A stretch of DNA of 5,766 bases. Source: Desulfurococcales archaeon (GTDB lineage Archaea > Thermoproteota > Thermoprotei_A > Sulfolobales > NBVN01). The stretch is taken from assembly GCA_021158735.1 (NCBI GenBank), contig JAGGUC010000163.1:1-5766 (forward strand), read 5' to 3'. A program made the translations under genes and the position numbers. The notes beneath the pieces were generated by a model that was not told the DNA's origin, did no database searches, and worked only from the letters and a program-made list of their open reading frames with translations. Numbering within the stretch: the stretch's first letter is position 1; each line of letters starts with the position of its first letter. Shown one piece after another: positions 1-5,390 of this stretch.

Positions 1-380
1 CTATATCTCCTGTTAGGGAGGGATTCGTGGTTTACGTAGCTACCTCCGGAGGTTTTAGAATTAAGAAGGTTATGGGAAGTAAGTCAACCTACTATAGGGC
101 GTGTTTTGGAGGTTTAGGTGGTAGGCTTCTGAAGCCAGGTGACAGGTTGAGGGTTGGTGAAGTAGATCTTAACAGTATATGGGACTTAATTGCTGGTAAA
201 ACCGCTCCAGATGAGGTCAGGGACAGGATACCTAAGCAGAACTCAGTAGTGGGTGTTAGGGTTACTAAAGGCGTGAACTATGACTTACTTAAGGAGGAAT
301 TCGAGAACTTCCTAAGTAATGTTTACACTGTGTCACCAGAGTCCGATAGGATGGGGTACAGGCTTGAGGGCTGGTGTTAG
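1..380 (+). CDS. pxpC: PxpC/YbgK-type biotin-dependent carboxyltransferase-like protein, middle part (5' end off window, 3' end cut by frameshift)
   Basis: The reading frame is open to the left edge (codons start at base 3), so the true start lies outside; the GTG at 27 is internal. The translation shows the PxpC/YbgK (KipA-like, cyclophilin-like fold) signatures in family order: a VVYVATSGGF strand, GSKSTYYRACFGGLGGR, LLKPGDRL, and near the end SDRMGYRLEG. PxpC is one subunit of the ATP-dependent 5-oxoprolinase PxpABC in bacteria; archaeal members are usually annotated only as biotin-dependent carboxyltransferase family, so the exact substrate is not shown here. Family members run about 300-330 residues, so about 90-100 N-terminal residues are missing to the left. 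The frame stops at TAG 378-380 in mid-protein, and the rest of the family continues in another frame from about 371 (next entry). A usual partner, PxpB, would be expected upstream, outside the window. Confidence 0.85.
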   Translation, partial: ISPVREGFVVYVATSGGFRIKKVMGSKSTYYRACFGGLGGRLLKPGDRLRVGEVDLNSIWDLIAGKTAPDEVRDRIPKQNSVVGVRVTKGVNYDLLKEEFENFLSNVYTVSPESDRMGYRLEGWC

Positions 381-679
381 ATAAGGCTAAGTCTCTGGGG
401 AAATTAATAAGCATGGCCACTGACAGGGGGTACGTTCAGGTACCTCCCAGCGGCAAGCCGATAATACTGATGTCGGATGCACAAACAACTGGAGGGTATA
501 CAGTGTTGGCTCATGTAGTTCCCAGCGATGTTGATGTGGTAGCTCAGTGTGCTCCTGGAAGTAGGTTGAGGTTTATTGAAGTGAGTACTGAGGTAGCTGA
601 GAAGATCTTCTTGGAGTACCTACTTATGTTAAGCCATGTGAAATTAATTGAGGAGGAGGTCTGGAGTGAGTTAATATAA
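374..679 (+). CDS. pxpC: PxpC/YbgK-type protein, C-terminal part in shifted frame
   Basis: This is the C-terminal continuation of the preceding entry. It carries the PxpC hallmarks GYVQVPPSGKPIILMSDAQT and TTGGYTVLAHV, followed by the D-VAQCAPGSRLRF strand that normally comes about 20-40 residues after RMGYRLEG. The frame is open from 368 (TGA at 365-367). The first possible start is GTG 374, which overlaps the upstream stop (GTGTTAG) and sits 3 nt after a GAGGG stretch, so independent translation by coupling is conceivable. One added base in the GGG run at 368-370 would fuse the two frames as RLEG-LVLDKAKSLG, giving a normal-looking protein. I therefore think this is one gene with a one-base deletion (real or an assembly error) rather than two genes. 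It ends at TAA 677-679. Confidence 0.85.
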   Translation: MLDKAKSLGKLISMATDRGYVQVPPSGKPIILMSDAQTTGGYTVLAHVVPSDVDVVAQCAPGSRLRFIEVSTEVAEKIFLEYLLMLSHVKLIEEEVWSELI

Positions 680-684
680 TTGCT

Positions 685-741
685 TAGCTAGAACTCAGAT
701 GAGATTTATTAATGTACCTAATATTCGCTGGTAGCTAGAAC
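685..741 (+). repeat. 10-bp direct repeat pair upstream of the SDR gene
   Basis: TAGCTAGAAC occurs at 685-694 and again at 732-741, 47 bp start to start. The copies flank the TATA-like stretch at 705-712. The placement would suit a transcription factor binding on both sides of a promoter, but the core TAGCTA is self-complementary and common in AT-rich DNA, so chance is possible. Confidence 0.35.
705..712 (+). promoter_or_regulatory. possible archaeal TATA box for the SDR gene
   Basis: TTTATTAA preceded by purine-rich GAGA (a weak BRE) lies about 65-70 bp before the SDR start. If used, transcription would begin near 733-737 and leave a leader of about 40-50 nt, which is compatible with the Shine-Dalgarno-like GGTGA at 775-779. 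No better TATA element lies closer to the start. Confidence 0.3.
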
Positions 742-775
742 CACCTATTAGGGCTCAAGCATACATAGTTGCTGG

Positions 776-1531
776 GTGATACGTGTGCGTGAAGGATTCG
801 TCTTAGTTACTGGAGGTGATAGGAGTATTGGAAGAGCAGTTGTTCTTAAATTCGCTAGCCAAGGATACTACGTTATATTTAGTTATTACAGACGTGCTGA
901 TGAAGCTGACAGGACCTTAAAGCTCTTAAAAGAATCGGGTGGAGACGGCTTTTACGTTAGGATGGATGTAACTAGTGAGGAGAGTATTAAAGAGTGTTAT
1001 GGGGTTGTCCGGAAGAGGATACCACACCTTAATGTACTAGTGAATAATGCTGGAGTAGTGTCTTTCAAGAGTATTGAGGAAACAACTCTTGACGAGTGGA
1101 GATGGGTTATAGATGTTAACTTAACCGGTACATTCCTAGTTACTAAGCACTTCCTACCTCTACTAAAGCAGGCTCCATGGGCGAGTATAGTTAATATTTC
1201 AAGCATAGCAGGACAGACAGGGAATGTCTTAGCCTCATCAACATACTGTGCTGCTAAGGCAGGAGTAATAGGCCTGACTAGGAGGCTAGCAGTGGAACTG
1301 GCACCCAAGGTCAGGGTAAATGCCGTCGCACCCAGTGTCATAGAGACGGATATGGCTAGAGAACTGATTAACACACCTGAGAAAAGAAAGAAAGTAGTTG
1401 AGCTACATCCACTTAAAGACATAGGCAAGCCAGAGGACGTAGCTGAACTCGTGTTCTTCCTTGCAACACCAGCGTCGAGATTTATTACAGGACAAGTCAT
1501 AGGAGTGAATGGTGGGAGACTAACTTGCTGA
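776..1531 (+). CDS. FabG-like short-chain dehydrogenase/reductase (SDR)
   Basis: A complete classical SDR of 251 residues, the normal length for the family: a cytosolic NAD(P)-dependent oxidoreductase acting on a carbonyl/alcohol substrate. Visible motifs in order: cofactor loop TGGDRSIGRA (12-21), SYYRR after beta 2 (36-40, arginines suggesting NADPH), MDVT (63-66), NNAG (90-93), N115 of the catalytic tetrad, NISS with catalytic S142 or S143, YCAAK (Y157, K161), VNAVAPSVIETDM, and a C-terminal ITGQVIGVNGG. The middle glycine of the usual TGxxxGxG is serine (S17), a tolerated variant. The start is either GTG 776 or in-frame GTG 785; the second has GGTGA at 775-779 five bases before it and removes only three residues. 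It is FabG-like in sequence, but archaea lack a standard bacterial fatty acid cycle, so the substrate is open. It stands alone on this strand and converges on the methyltransferase operon. Confidence 0.92.
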   Translation: MIRVREGFVLVTGGDRSIGRAVVLKFASQGYYVIFSYYRRADEADRTLKLLKESGGDGFYVRMDVTSEESIKECYGVVRKRIPHLNVLVNNAGVVSFKSIEETTLDEWRWVIDVNLTGTFLVTKHFLPLLKQAPWASIVNISSIAGQTGNVLASSTYCAAKAGVIGLTRRLAVELAPKVRVNAVAPSVIETDMARELINTPEKRKKVVELHPLKDIGKPEDVAELVFFLATPASRFITGQVIGVNGGRLTC

Positions 1532-1579
1532 TTGCGGTGTAGGCATAATAGCGATCTAACTAATGAAGCAACTTTAAAC

Positions 1580-1618
1580 TCGAGTCTTAGACCGGGGAAT
1601 TATCGAATATGGACTCGA
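1580..1618. repeat. short inverted repeat between convergent genes
   Basis: TCGAGTC at 1580-1586 pairs with GACTCGA at 1612-1618 (7 bp, 25-nt loop) in the 125-bp gap between the SDR and the convergent methyltransferase. An 8-bp direct repeat ATGGACTC also occurs at 1609-1616 and 1631-1638, 22 bp apart. No T tract follows, so it is not a typical archaeal terminator. It may be chance. Confidence 0.25.
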
Positions 1619-1656
1619 TATAGTAAGCTCATGGACTCCAGCTATACCTCGGCATG

Positions 1657-2694
1657 TCACAGTTTTAAGTTAATCCACTCCTGTTTACTACTGTACATGT
1701 AATGTCTGTACTCTTCATTGCTCTCAGGTTTTCTTAATATGAATAACTTTTCATGAAATATTAATAGAAAGTCTCTTTCTGACAGCTTAGACCATTTTTC
1801 ACGTGTTGTCTTCATCTTATGTTGTATTTTAATTACTTCCTCCTTCAGTATAAATCCAACATCGAGAAATACTTGTAGAGCGTAATGAGTTATTGGAATA
1901 TAGTGTTTATGAGCTCTTGTGTCACCAATAAGTATTCCTAGATACCCACCTGGTTTCAGTACTCTGAAGGCTTCCTGAGCTATTTTCTTGAGCATTCTCA
2001 GGTATTCATCAAGAGATCTTGCAGCCGATAGATCTCCTGATAATTTGCTTTTGCTATAACGTATTATATTGTAGTAAGGCGGATGCGTAGCAATAAGGTC
2101 TATGCTATCATTACTTACTTTATCGAGATTCTGAGCATCCCCGTGGTATACCTTAACTTCAGCCCTTAGCACATCATCAATAGTCACTCCATCAATTACT
2201 TCGGGGCCTGGCTCCCCTAAGTACGTTATTAGGCTGCCTCTCCTGTAATTTCTTACGGATTTTTCTAGCCAGTAGAGTCTGTGCAGTGTTAGTATTACTG
2301 CGTTGTAGTTGATGTCTATGCCTACACAATTTCTGCCGAGGAGCTTGGCTTCAATACATGTGGTTCCGCTACCTACCATAGGGTCGAGGACTGTGTCACC
2401 TGGCTTAGTATACATCAGTATTAACGCACGGGCCATCTGAGGAGGCCAGTTTCCGCGGTAATCACCTCGGTGTGTGGCCCAGGAACCCCGCTTAGGGAAA
2501 CTCCAGACTGTGGTTGTGACGTCAGTAAGCTCCTCAGGTGACGGATGGAGCCTCGTAGCTTTTATAGGCTCTAGCTTTATTACATTATCCTCCACGACTA
2601 TCTCCTTGCTATTCTTAATGAAGTTAAGGTATTCGTCAAAAGTGACTTCTCTCATACTGCTTACGTGCGGCTTTCTATCTTGTGCACTATTCAT
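1657..2694 (-). CDS. DNA (cytosine-N4 or adenine-N6) methyltransferase, probable type II modification enzyme
   Basis: A complete 345-residue amino-DNA methyltransferase that transfers methyl from S-adenosylmethionine to an exocyclic base amine. Motif X-like region GDYRGNWPPQMARALI (77-92) leads into the AdoMet-binding motif I, DPMVGSGTT (104-112), and the acidic GIDIN strand (125-129). VYHGDAQNL (182-190) precedes the catalytic motif IV, ATHPPYYNIIRYS (202-214), and LKPGGYLGILIGDTR (246-260) follows. Motif I before motif IV argues against a beta-class order. The catalytic tetrapeptide reads HPPY, where D, N or S is usual at the first position. The ATG at 2694 is supported by GGAGG nine bases upstream, lying inside the end of the preceding gene, 2 nt away, so the two are co-transcribed and translationally coupled. 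The neighbour may be the cognate endonuclease. The recognition site cannot be read from the sequence, and a solitary regulatory methylase is possible. Confidence 0.88.
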   Translation of the reverse strand: MNSAQDRKPHVSSMREVTFDEYLNFIKNSKEIVVEDNVIKLEPIKATRLHPSPEELTDVTTTVWSFPKRGSWATHRGDYRGNWPPQMARALILMYTKPGDTVLDPMVGSGTTCIEAKLLGRNCVGIDINYNAVILTLHRLYWLEKSVRNYRRGSLITYLGEPGPEVIDGVTIDDVLRAEVKVYHGDAQNLDKVSNDSIDLIATHPPYYNIIRYSKSKLSGDLSAARSLDEYLRMLKKIAQEAFRVLKPGGYLGILIGDTRAHKHYIPITHYALQVFLDVGFILKEEVIKIQHKMKTTREKWSKLSERDFLLIFHEKLFILRKPESNEEYRHYMYSSKQEWINLKL

Positions 2695-2696
2695 AA

Positions 2697-3338
2697 TTAT
2701 ACGCCTCCAAATCTGACTATTCTTCTTATGATGCTGAGGTCGCCGAATACTTCCAGGAGGGCATATACGGAGAGCGTGTACAAGGAACCTAAGTACTTAG
2801 GTGGGGGGTAATTAACGTCCTCCTGTAGGGCTATCCACTTCAACGTTAAAAGGAATTTCTTAACTTCCTTGATTAAACCTCTTGAAAGTCCTGTAAAGTA
2901 CCCATTAATAATATTGGTAGTAGGTACTCTATCTCTGATTAGCCTAATTATTGCATCTATTAAATACTCACTTAAGGTAGGTGACCTACGTTTTAAGTCA
3001 AGAAACATTTTCCCAAGGTCGTCATGTGAGGGTATTTTTAAGTCCTTTAAAGTACTTCCCTGAAATACAGCGCGCCATACAAAGAAGTCAAAATCTGTTT
3101 TTTCGCCTGGAGTCTGAATGTATATTTTATAACCTCCTAGATCTTCAACTAGTATAACTCTGAAACTTCTATCTAGTATGTTGAAAGGGGGTTTACTTAG
3201 GACATCACGTACTCTGTCTCTGGGTGGTAGGCCTGGCAGAGATCTAGTGGCATCTATTATGCTGTTATTATTGATGGCACTCAATACCTGGTCAATGTAT
3301 TTATTCATTACCTTCTGTATTCTGGACTTCCTAGCCAC
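2697..3338 (-). CDS. uncharacterised protein, candidate restriction endonuclease partner of the methyltransferase
   Basis: I do not recognise this 213-residue family. It is basic and soluble, with no signal peptide or membrane segment. It starts basic (MARKSRIQKVMNKYIDQ), has a compact strand-rich middle (VILVEDLGGYKIYIQ, 61-75) followed by acidic/aromatic EKTDFDFFVWR (79-89), a helical section with IPSHDDLGKMF (102-112), and a C-terminal block TLKWIALQEDVNYPPPKY (165-182) that looks conserved. No clear PD-(D/E)xK, HNH or GIY-YIG motif is visible. GTG 3338 is chosen because GAGGTG at 3345-3350 (minus strand) is an ideal ribosome binding site six bases upstream. Its stop is 2 nt before the methyltransferase ATG, and its last codons contain that gene's ribosome binding site. 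The endonuclease idea rests only on this gene order; a specificity or accessory protein would fit as well. Confidence 0.75.
   Translation of the reverse strand: MARKSRIQKVMNKYIDQVLSAINNNSIIDATRSLPGLPPRDRVRDVLSKPPFNILDRSFRVILVEDLGGYKIYIQTPGEKTDFDFFVWRAVFQGSTLKDLKIPSHDDLGKMFLDLKRRSPTLSEYLIDAIIRLIRDRVPTTNIINGYFTGLSRGLIKEVKKFLLTLKWIALQEDVNYPPPKYLGSLYTLSVYALLEVFGDLSIIRRIVRFGGV
2704..2708 (-). promoter_or_regulatory. ribosome binding site of the methyltransferase
   Basis: GGAGG on the minus strand, nine bases before the ATG at 2694 and inside the last codons of the upstream gene. It fixes the methyltransferase start and indicates translational coupling. Confidence 0.7.
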
Positions 3339-3344
3339 TTAAAA

Positions 3345-3350
3345 CACCTC
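3345..3350 (-). promoter_or_regulatory. ribosome binding site of the 213-residue protein
   Basis: GAGGTG on the minus strand, six bases before GTG 3338; it matches the archaeal 16S anti-SD core (GGTG) and decides this start. Confidence 0.65.
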
Positions 3351-3470
3351 TATACCTTAAGAATAACTCGTCACCCTCCTAATCATCTTATTCGTTAACT
3401 AGCCATTATTCTTTATCTCATCATGAAATCCTCAAACTAATTGAAAACCTCATACACCTCTTTTAGCTCT

Positions 3471-3492
3471 AGTATTTGATTAATCAAATACT
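3471..3492. repeat. perfect 22-bp palindrome, possible operator
   Basis: AGTATTTGATT is followed immediately by its exact reverse complement AATCAAATACT, giving 11-bp arms with no spacer. It lies about 133 bp upstream of the GTG of the restriction-modification-like operon. Such a symmetric site would suit a dimeric winged-helix or ribbon-helix-helix regulator. It is AT-rich, and no T tract follows, so a terminator is less likely. Confidence 0.6.
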
Positions 3493-3511
3493 GTTGTCCT
3501 AATTAGTGGGC

Positions 3512-3656
3512 ATGGATACCGAATATTGTGTGAACTACCTGCTCGCAGGGCAGGTCTTCAGGTGAAGAAGGTACTATAGCCGTGATGGCGGAAGGTAGCA
3601 TTTTTCATAACACTAATTACTTGCTTGATGTAATGTCCGTTATGACCTATTTTTGA
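3512..3656 (+). pseudogene. possible gene remnant with a frame break (unidentified)
   Basis: ATG 3512 opens a frame reading MDTEYCVNYLLAGQVF that stops at 3563-3565. One base later, from 3561, another frame reads GEEGTIAVMAEGSIF and continues to TGA 3654-3656. Joined by dropping one base, they give about 47 residues of ordinary protein-like composition, and T tracts at 3650-3654 and 3663-3667 sit where a plus-strand archaeal terminator would be. The VMAEGS stretch faintly recalls the V-x-x-x-GS segment of hexokinase-fold kinases, but this is too short to assign. It may also be chance coding-like sequence. Confidence 0.25.
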
Positions 3657-3667
3657 TGTTGGTTTTT
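3650..3667 (+). terminator. possible T-tract terminator
   Basis: Two TTTTT runs (3650-3654 and 3663-3667) on the plus strand overlap and follow the stop of the putative remnant. Archaeal intrinsic termination uses such T runs without a required hairpin. The assignment depends on the remnant being a real transcribed unit. Confidence 0.25.
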
Positions 3668-3744
3668 GCACATTTATCAAGTAGCTGTGAATTTGAATTA
3701 GCAGCTCATGATACCTACTGCACTCGTTACTAGTAGTTAAATAG

Positions 3745-4182
3745 TCACAAATCTATTGAAGTTATTACCTTCTTTACGAAATTCTTTACTAGCTCTACAT
3801 CCTCAAGGTACACGAATTCATTCTTGCCGTGTACGTTATTTTCGTCTCTCATGGTTCCAAACTGTATAACTGGCATTTTATCGATGAGGAACACGCCGTC
3901 TGTTGCCCCTAATTCAGCCACGATCTTTACCTCCTTACCCATTACGTCCTCGAGGACCTTCTTGAATGACTCGATTATTTTCGTGTCCTTTGTATACCAG
4001 CCCTTAACTACATCCTTAACTTTAACATCTAGAGTTATATTATTCTTGAGAGTGAAATTCTCTAACTTCTCCTTGACCTCCATAGCTATAGCTTCAGAGT
4101 TTTCTTCAGGCATGGTCCTTATGTTTACGGTCATTACACACTCAGAGGGTATAACATTAGGTGCTACCCCGCCCTCAATCAT
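3745..4182 (-). CDS. M20 family metallopeptidase (ArgE/DapE-like), C-terminal part
   Basis: The C-terminal half of an M20 di-zinc amidohydrolase: the end of the dimerisation domain (MIEGGVAPNVIPSECVMTVNIR, a classic M20 block, shown here only in part by GGVAPNVIPSE) and the second half of the catalytic domain, with GATDGVFL and the metal-ligand histidine in NVHGKNEF. ATG 4182 is only the first in-frame start; homology-like sequence (AKIISFIDELAKKYEEKLV) continues upstream in this frame to about 4296, where it meets the N-terminal part in the other frame. With that part it makes about 385 residues, the normal family length. It is therefore not an independent gene. It ends at TGA 3745-3747. Confidence 0.85.
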   Translation of the reverse strand: MIEGGVAPNVIPSECVMTVNIRTMPEENSEAIAMEVKEKLENFTLKNNITLDVKVKDVVKGWYTKDTKIIESFKKVLEDVMGKEVKIVAELGATDGVFLIDKMPVIQFGTMRDENNVHGKNEFVYLEDVELVKNFVKKVITSIDL

Positions 4183-4270
4183 TGTTACGTTGATTCTTCT
4201 AGGTATTCTCTTATAGTAAGTAGGGGACCGAAAGTTTGAAACAAGCTTTTCCTCATATTTCTTAGCTAGC

Positions 4271-4900
4271 TCATCTATGAATGAAATTATTTTTGCGGAT
4301 CATGTATGGCGTTTTTCCTAGGAACGGATATGCAGAGTGTGCCTGCCTACCGAAGACCTTAATGATTAAGCTCACAACACCGCTGGCACCTACTGACAAA
4401 CCATAGCACCCGCTATCCAAGACTACACAGACATTGCCTTCAAGCTTATTATAGAATGAGGTTCCCTCTCCTGATTCCTCGCCTCCTATTATGACTAGCA
4501 CAGGATTAATCTTTATTGGTAAACCTTCTTCTAGAACCTCCTTAAATGCAGCAATAGCTGCAGCTATATTCGACTTACTATCAGCTGCACCCCTACCATA
4601 AAGCTTTCCGTCTTTTATAAATGGCTTAAATGGGTCGAAGTCCCAGTCCTCTCCTGCTGGAACTACATCGTAATGTGTTAGGAATATTATTTTTCTGCTT
4701 TTCTTGGGAGCTTTAGGTATTTTAATTATGACGTGAGGAATTCCTTTATCGTCAACCACACGCTTAGCGATCAAACTAGCTTTACGTGCCTCGTACACAA
4801 GTAAGTCAGCCACCTCCTCAAAATTCTTTCTAATAGTTGATGTAGTATCTACTGAAACTAACCTCATTAGTAGGTCTATCTCATATTCCACAGTTCCCAC
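4271..4900 (-). CDS. M20 family metallopeptidase (ArgE/DapE-like), N-terminal part ending at a frameshift
   Basis: The N-terminal catalytic half of an M20 zinc hydrolase that cleaves amide bonds in peptides, N-acyl or N-succinyl amino acids. Metal and catalytic residues are in place: LTHYDVVPAG (H76, D78), YGRGAADSKSN (D107), GGEESGEGT (E141 general base, E142), VVLDSG (D162), and FGRQAHSAYP (H188) of the lid/dimerisation domain. The sequence follows the family to about codon 201, then runs nine foreign codons to TGA 4271-4273 because the frame changes at the A5 run (plus-strand 4290-4294) or just beside it. The downstream half is in the next frame. The GTG at 4900 is preferred because the TATA box at 4920-4927 puts the transcription start on it. 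A substrate (acetylornithine, succinyl-DAP, dipeptide, carbamoyl amino acid) cannot be chosen from sequence. Confidence 0.88.
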   Translation of the reverse strand: MGTVEYEIDLLMRLVSVDTTSTIRKNFEEVADLLVYEARKASLIAKRVVDDKGIPHVIIKIPKAPKKSRKIIFLTHYDVVPAGEDWDFDPFKPFIKDGKLYGRGAADSKSNIAAAIAAFKEVLEEGLPIKINPVLVIIGGEESGEGTSFYNKLEGNVCVVLDSGCYGLSVGASGVVSLIIKVFGRQAHSAYPFLGKTPYMIRKNNFIHR

Positions 4901-4919
4901 ACCCCAGCTTAAGTATCAG

Positions 4920-4927
4920 TATTTAAA
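4920..4927 (-). promoter_or_regulatory. TATA box for a leaderless M20 peptidase transcript
   Basis: On the minus strand TTTAAATA, preceded by the A-rich BRE-like ACAGAA, is a near-consensus archaeal promoter. Its centre is about 24 bp from GTG 4900, so transcription would start at or within a few bases of the start codon, leaving no leader; no separate ribosome binding site is needed. Confidence 0.65.
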
Positions 4928-4948
4928 TTCTGTTAATCTTCCGCATCT

Positions 4949-5368
4949 CTAATTCCCACTAAGAAGATTATCTAAGCGTTTTGCGAGTTCCTCAACTGGC
5001 ACATACCTAATGTGAAAGCCAAAGTGCCTAGGGTTATATATCTTCAGTCCTCTCTCTGTCCTCCAAGCTTGTGCTAATTTAATACCTATAATAGTGACTC
5101 TACGGCCTCTTCTAAAATCATTTAGCCAGAAGTTAGATAGACCCTGACCCGTTACTGAATCAACCACACATATCAGGTCCGGGCACGTGACGAATGGTTC
5201 ATCGTCAAACCACGATATTTGGTTCTCGTTCTTAAACCACACCTTGAACCTATGCCCCTTAAACTCGTTAACTCCTTCAAACCTTGACTCACCCCATATA
5301 AACCCCCATTTCTCTTCACGTATATAGGCCGTCACAACACCCTCGAAGAGCTTATACCCTCCCGTCAC
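4949..5368 (-). CDS. DUF917 family (S-methyl-thiohydantoin desulfurase-like) protein, C-terminal fragment
   Basis: The 139 residues match the C-terminal domain of DUF917 proteins: a GYKLFEGVVTAYIREEKWGF entry, FKVWFKNENQISW (the FQNENL-like strand), VTCPDLICVVDSVTGQGLSN, RRGRRVTIIGI, and AWRTERGLKIYNPRHFGF-RYVPV. Characterised relatives act on thiohydantoin-type compounds, and the family is commonly found beside hydantoinase/oxoprolinase genes. Full-length members have about 350-370 residues, so the N-terminal two thirds are absent. GTG 5368 is the only start in frame and lacks a convincing ribosome binding site. DUF917-like sequence (DDTVEAIIKVTGG) extends upstream in the same frame to the TGA near 5401, then meets ABC ATPase sequence. 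It is probably a truncated, nonfunctional copy, or its front was lost in assembly. It ends 48 bp before the M20 start. Confidence 0.75.
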   Translation of the reverse strand: MTGGYKLFEGVVTAYIREEKWGFIWGESRFEGVNEFKGHRFKVWFKNENQISWFDDEPFVTCPDLICVVDSVTGQGLSNFWLNDFRRGRRVTIIGIKLAQAWRTERGLKIYNPRHFGFHIRYVPVEELAKRLDNLLSGN

Positions 5369-5390
5369 CTTAATTATAGCTTCAACAGTA

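Larger units (their letters stand above)
3339..3744. other. 406-bp stretch without an intact gene
   Basis: It separates the M20 peptidase 3' end from the start of the methyltransferase operon, so the operon promoter should lie here. I see no strong TATA box for it. The stretch contains the perfect palindrome at 3471-3492, a small possible gene remnant at 3512-3656 on the plus strand, and T tracts at 3650-3654 and 3663-3667. No tRNA, rRNA or CRISPR pattern was seen. Confidence 0.6.

Noticed and set aside
374..380. Programmed -1 ribosomal frameshifting in the PxpC-like gene
   Set aside because: There is no slippery heptamer (X XXY YYZ) and no evident downstream pseudoknot; a one-base deletion in the G run is simpler.
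680..775. Possible tRNA or small RNA gene upstream of the SDR
   Set aside because: No acceptor or anticodon stem pairing and no TTCRA-type T-loop could be found on either strand.
997..1500. Long open frame on the minus strand opposite the SDR gene
   Set aside because: It is a shadow of a clearly conserved SDR; its translation is Ser/Thr/Leu-rich without any recognisable motif.
3371..3379. Strong GGAGGGTGA ribosome-binding-like sequence on the minus strand
   Set aside because: No suitable start codon with a meaningful frame follows at the right distance; the GAGGTG at 3345-3350 serves the real gene.
3418..3424. ATGATGA on the minus strand resembling a C box of an archaeal C/D sRNA
   Set aside because: No CTGA D or D' box follows within the expected 50-60 nt.
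3537..3555. Small hairpin ACCTGC/GCAGGT suggestive of a structured RNA
   Set aside because: Only 6 bp with a 7-nt loop, no second stem or tRNA-like arms nearby, and it overlaps the coding-like remnant.
3824..4216. 130-codon open frame on the plus strand opposite the M20 peptidase
   Set aside because: It lies fully antisense to conserved M20 blocks and has a low-complexity Ser/Thr/Ile composition.
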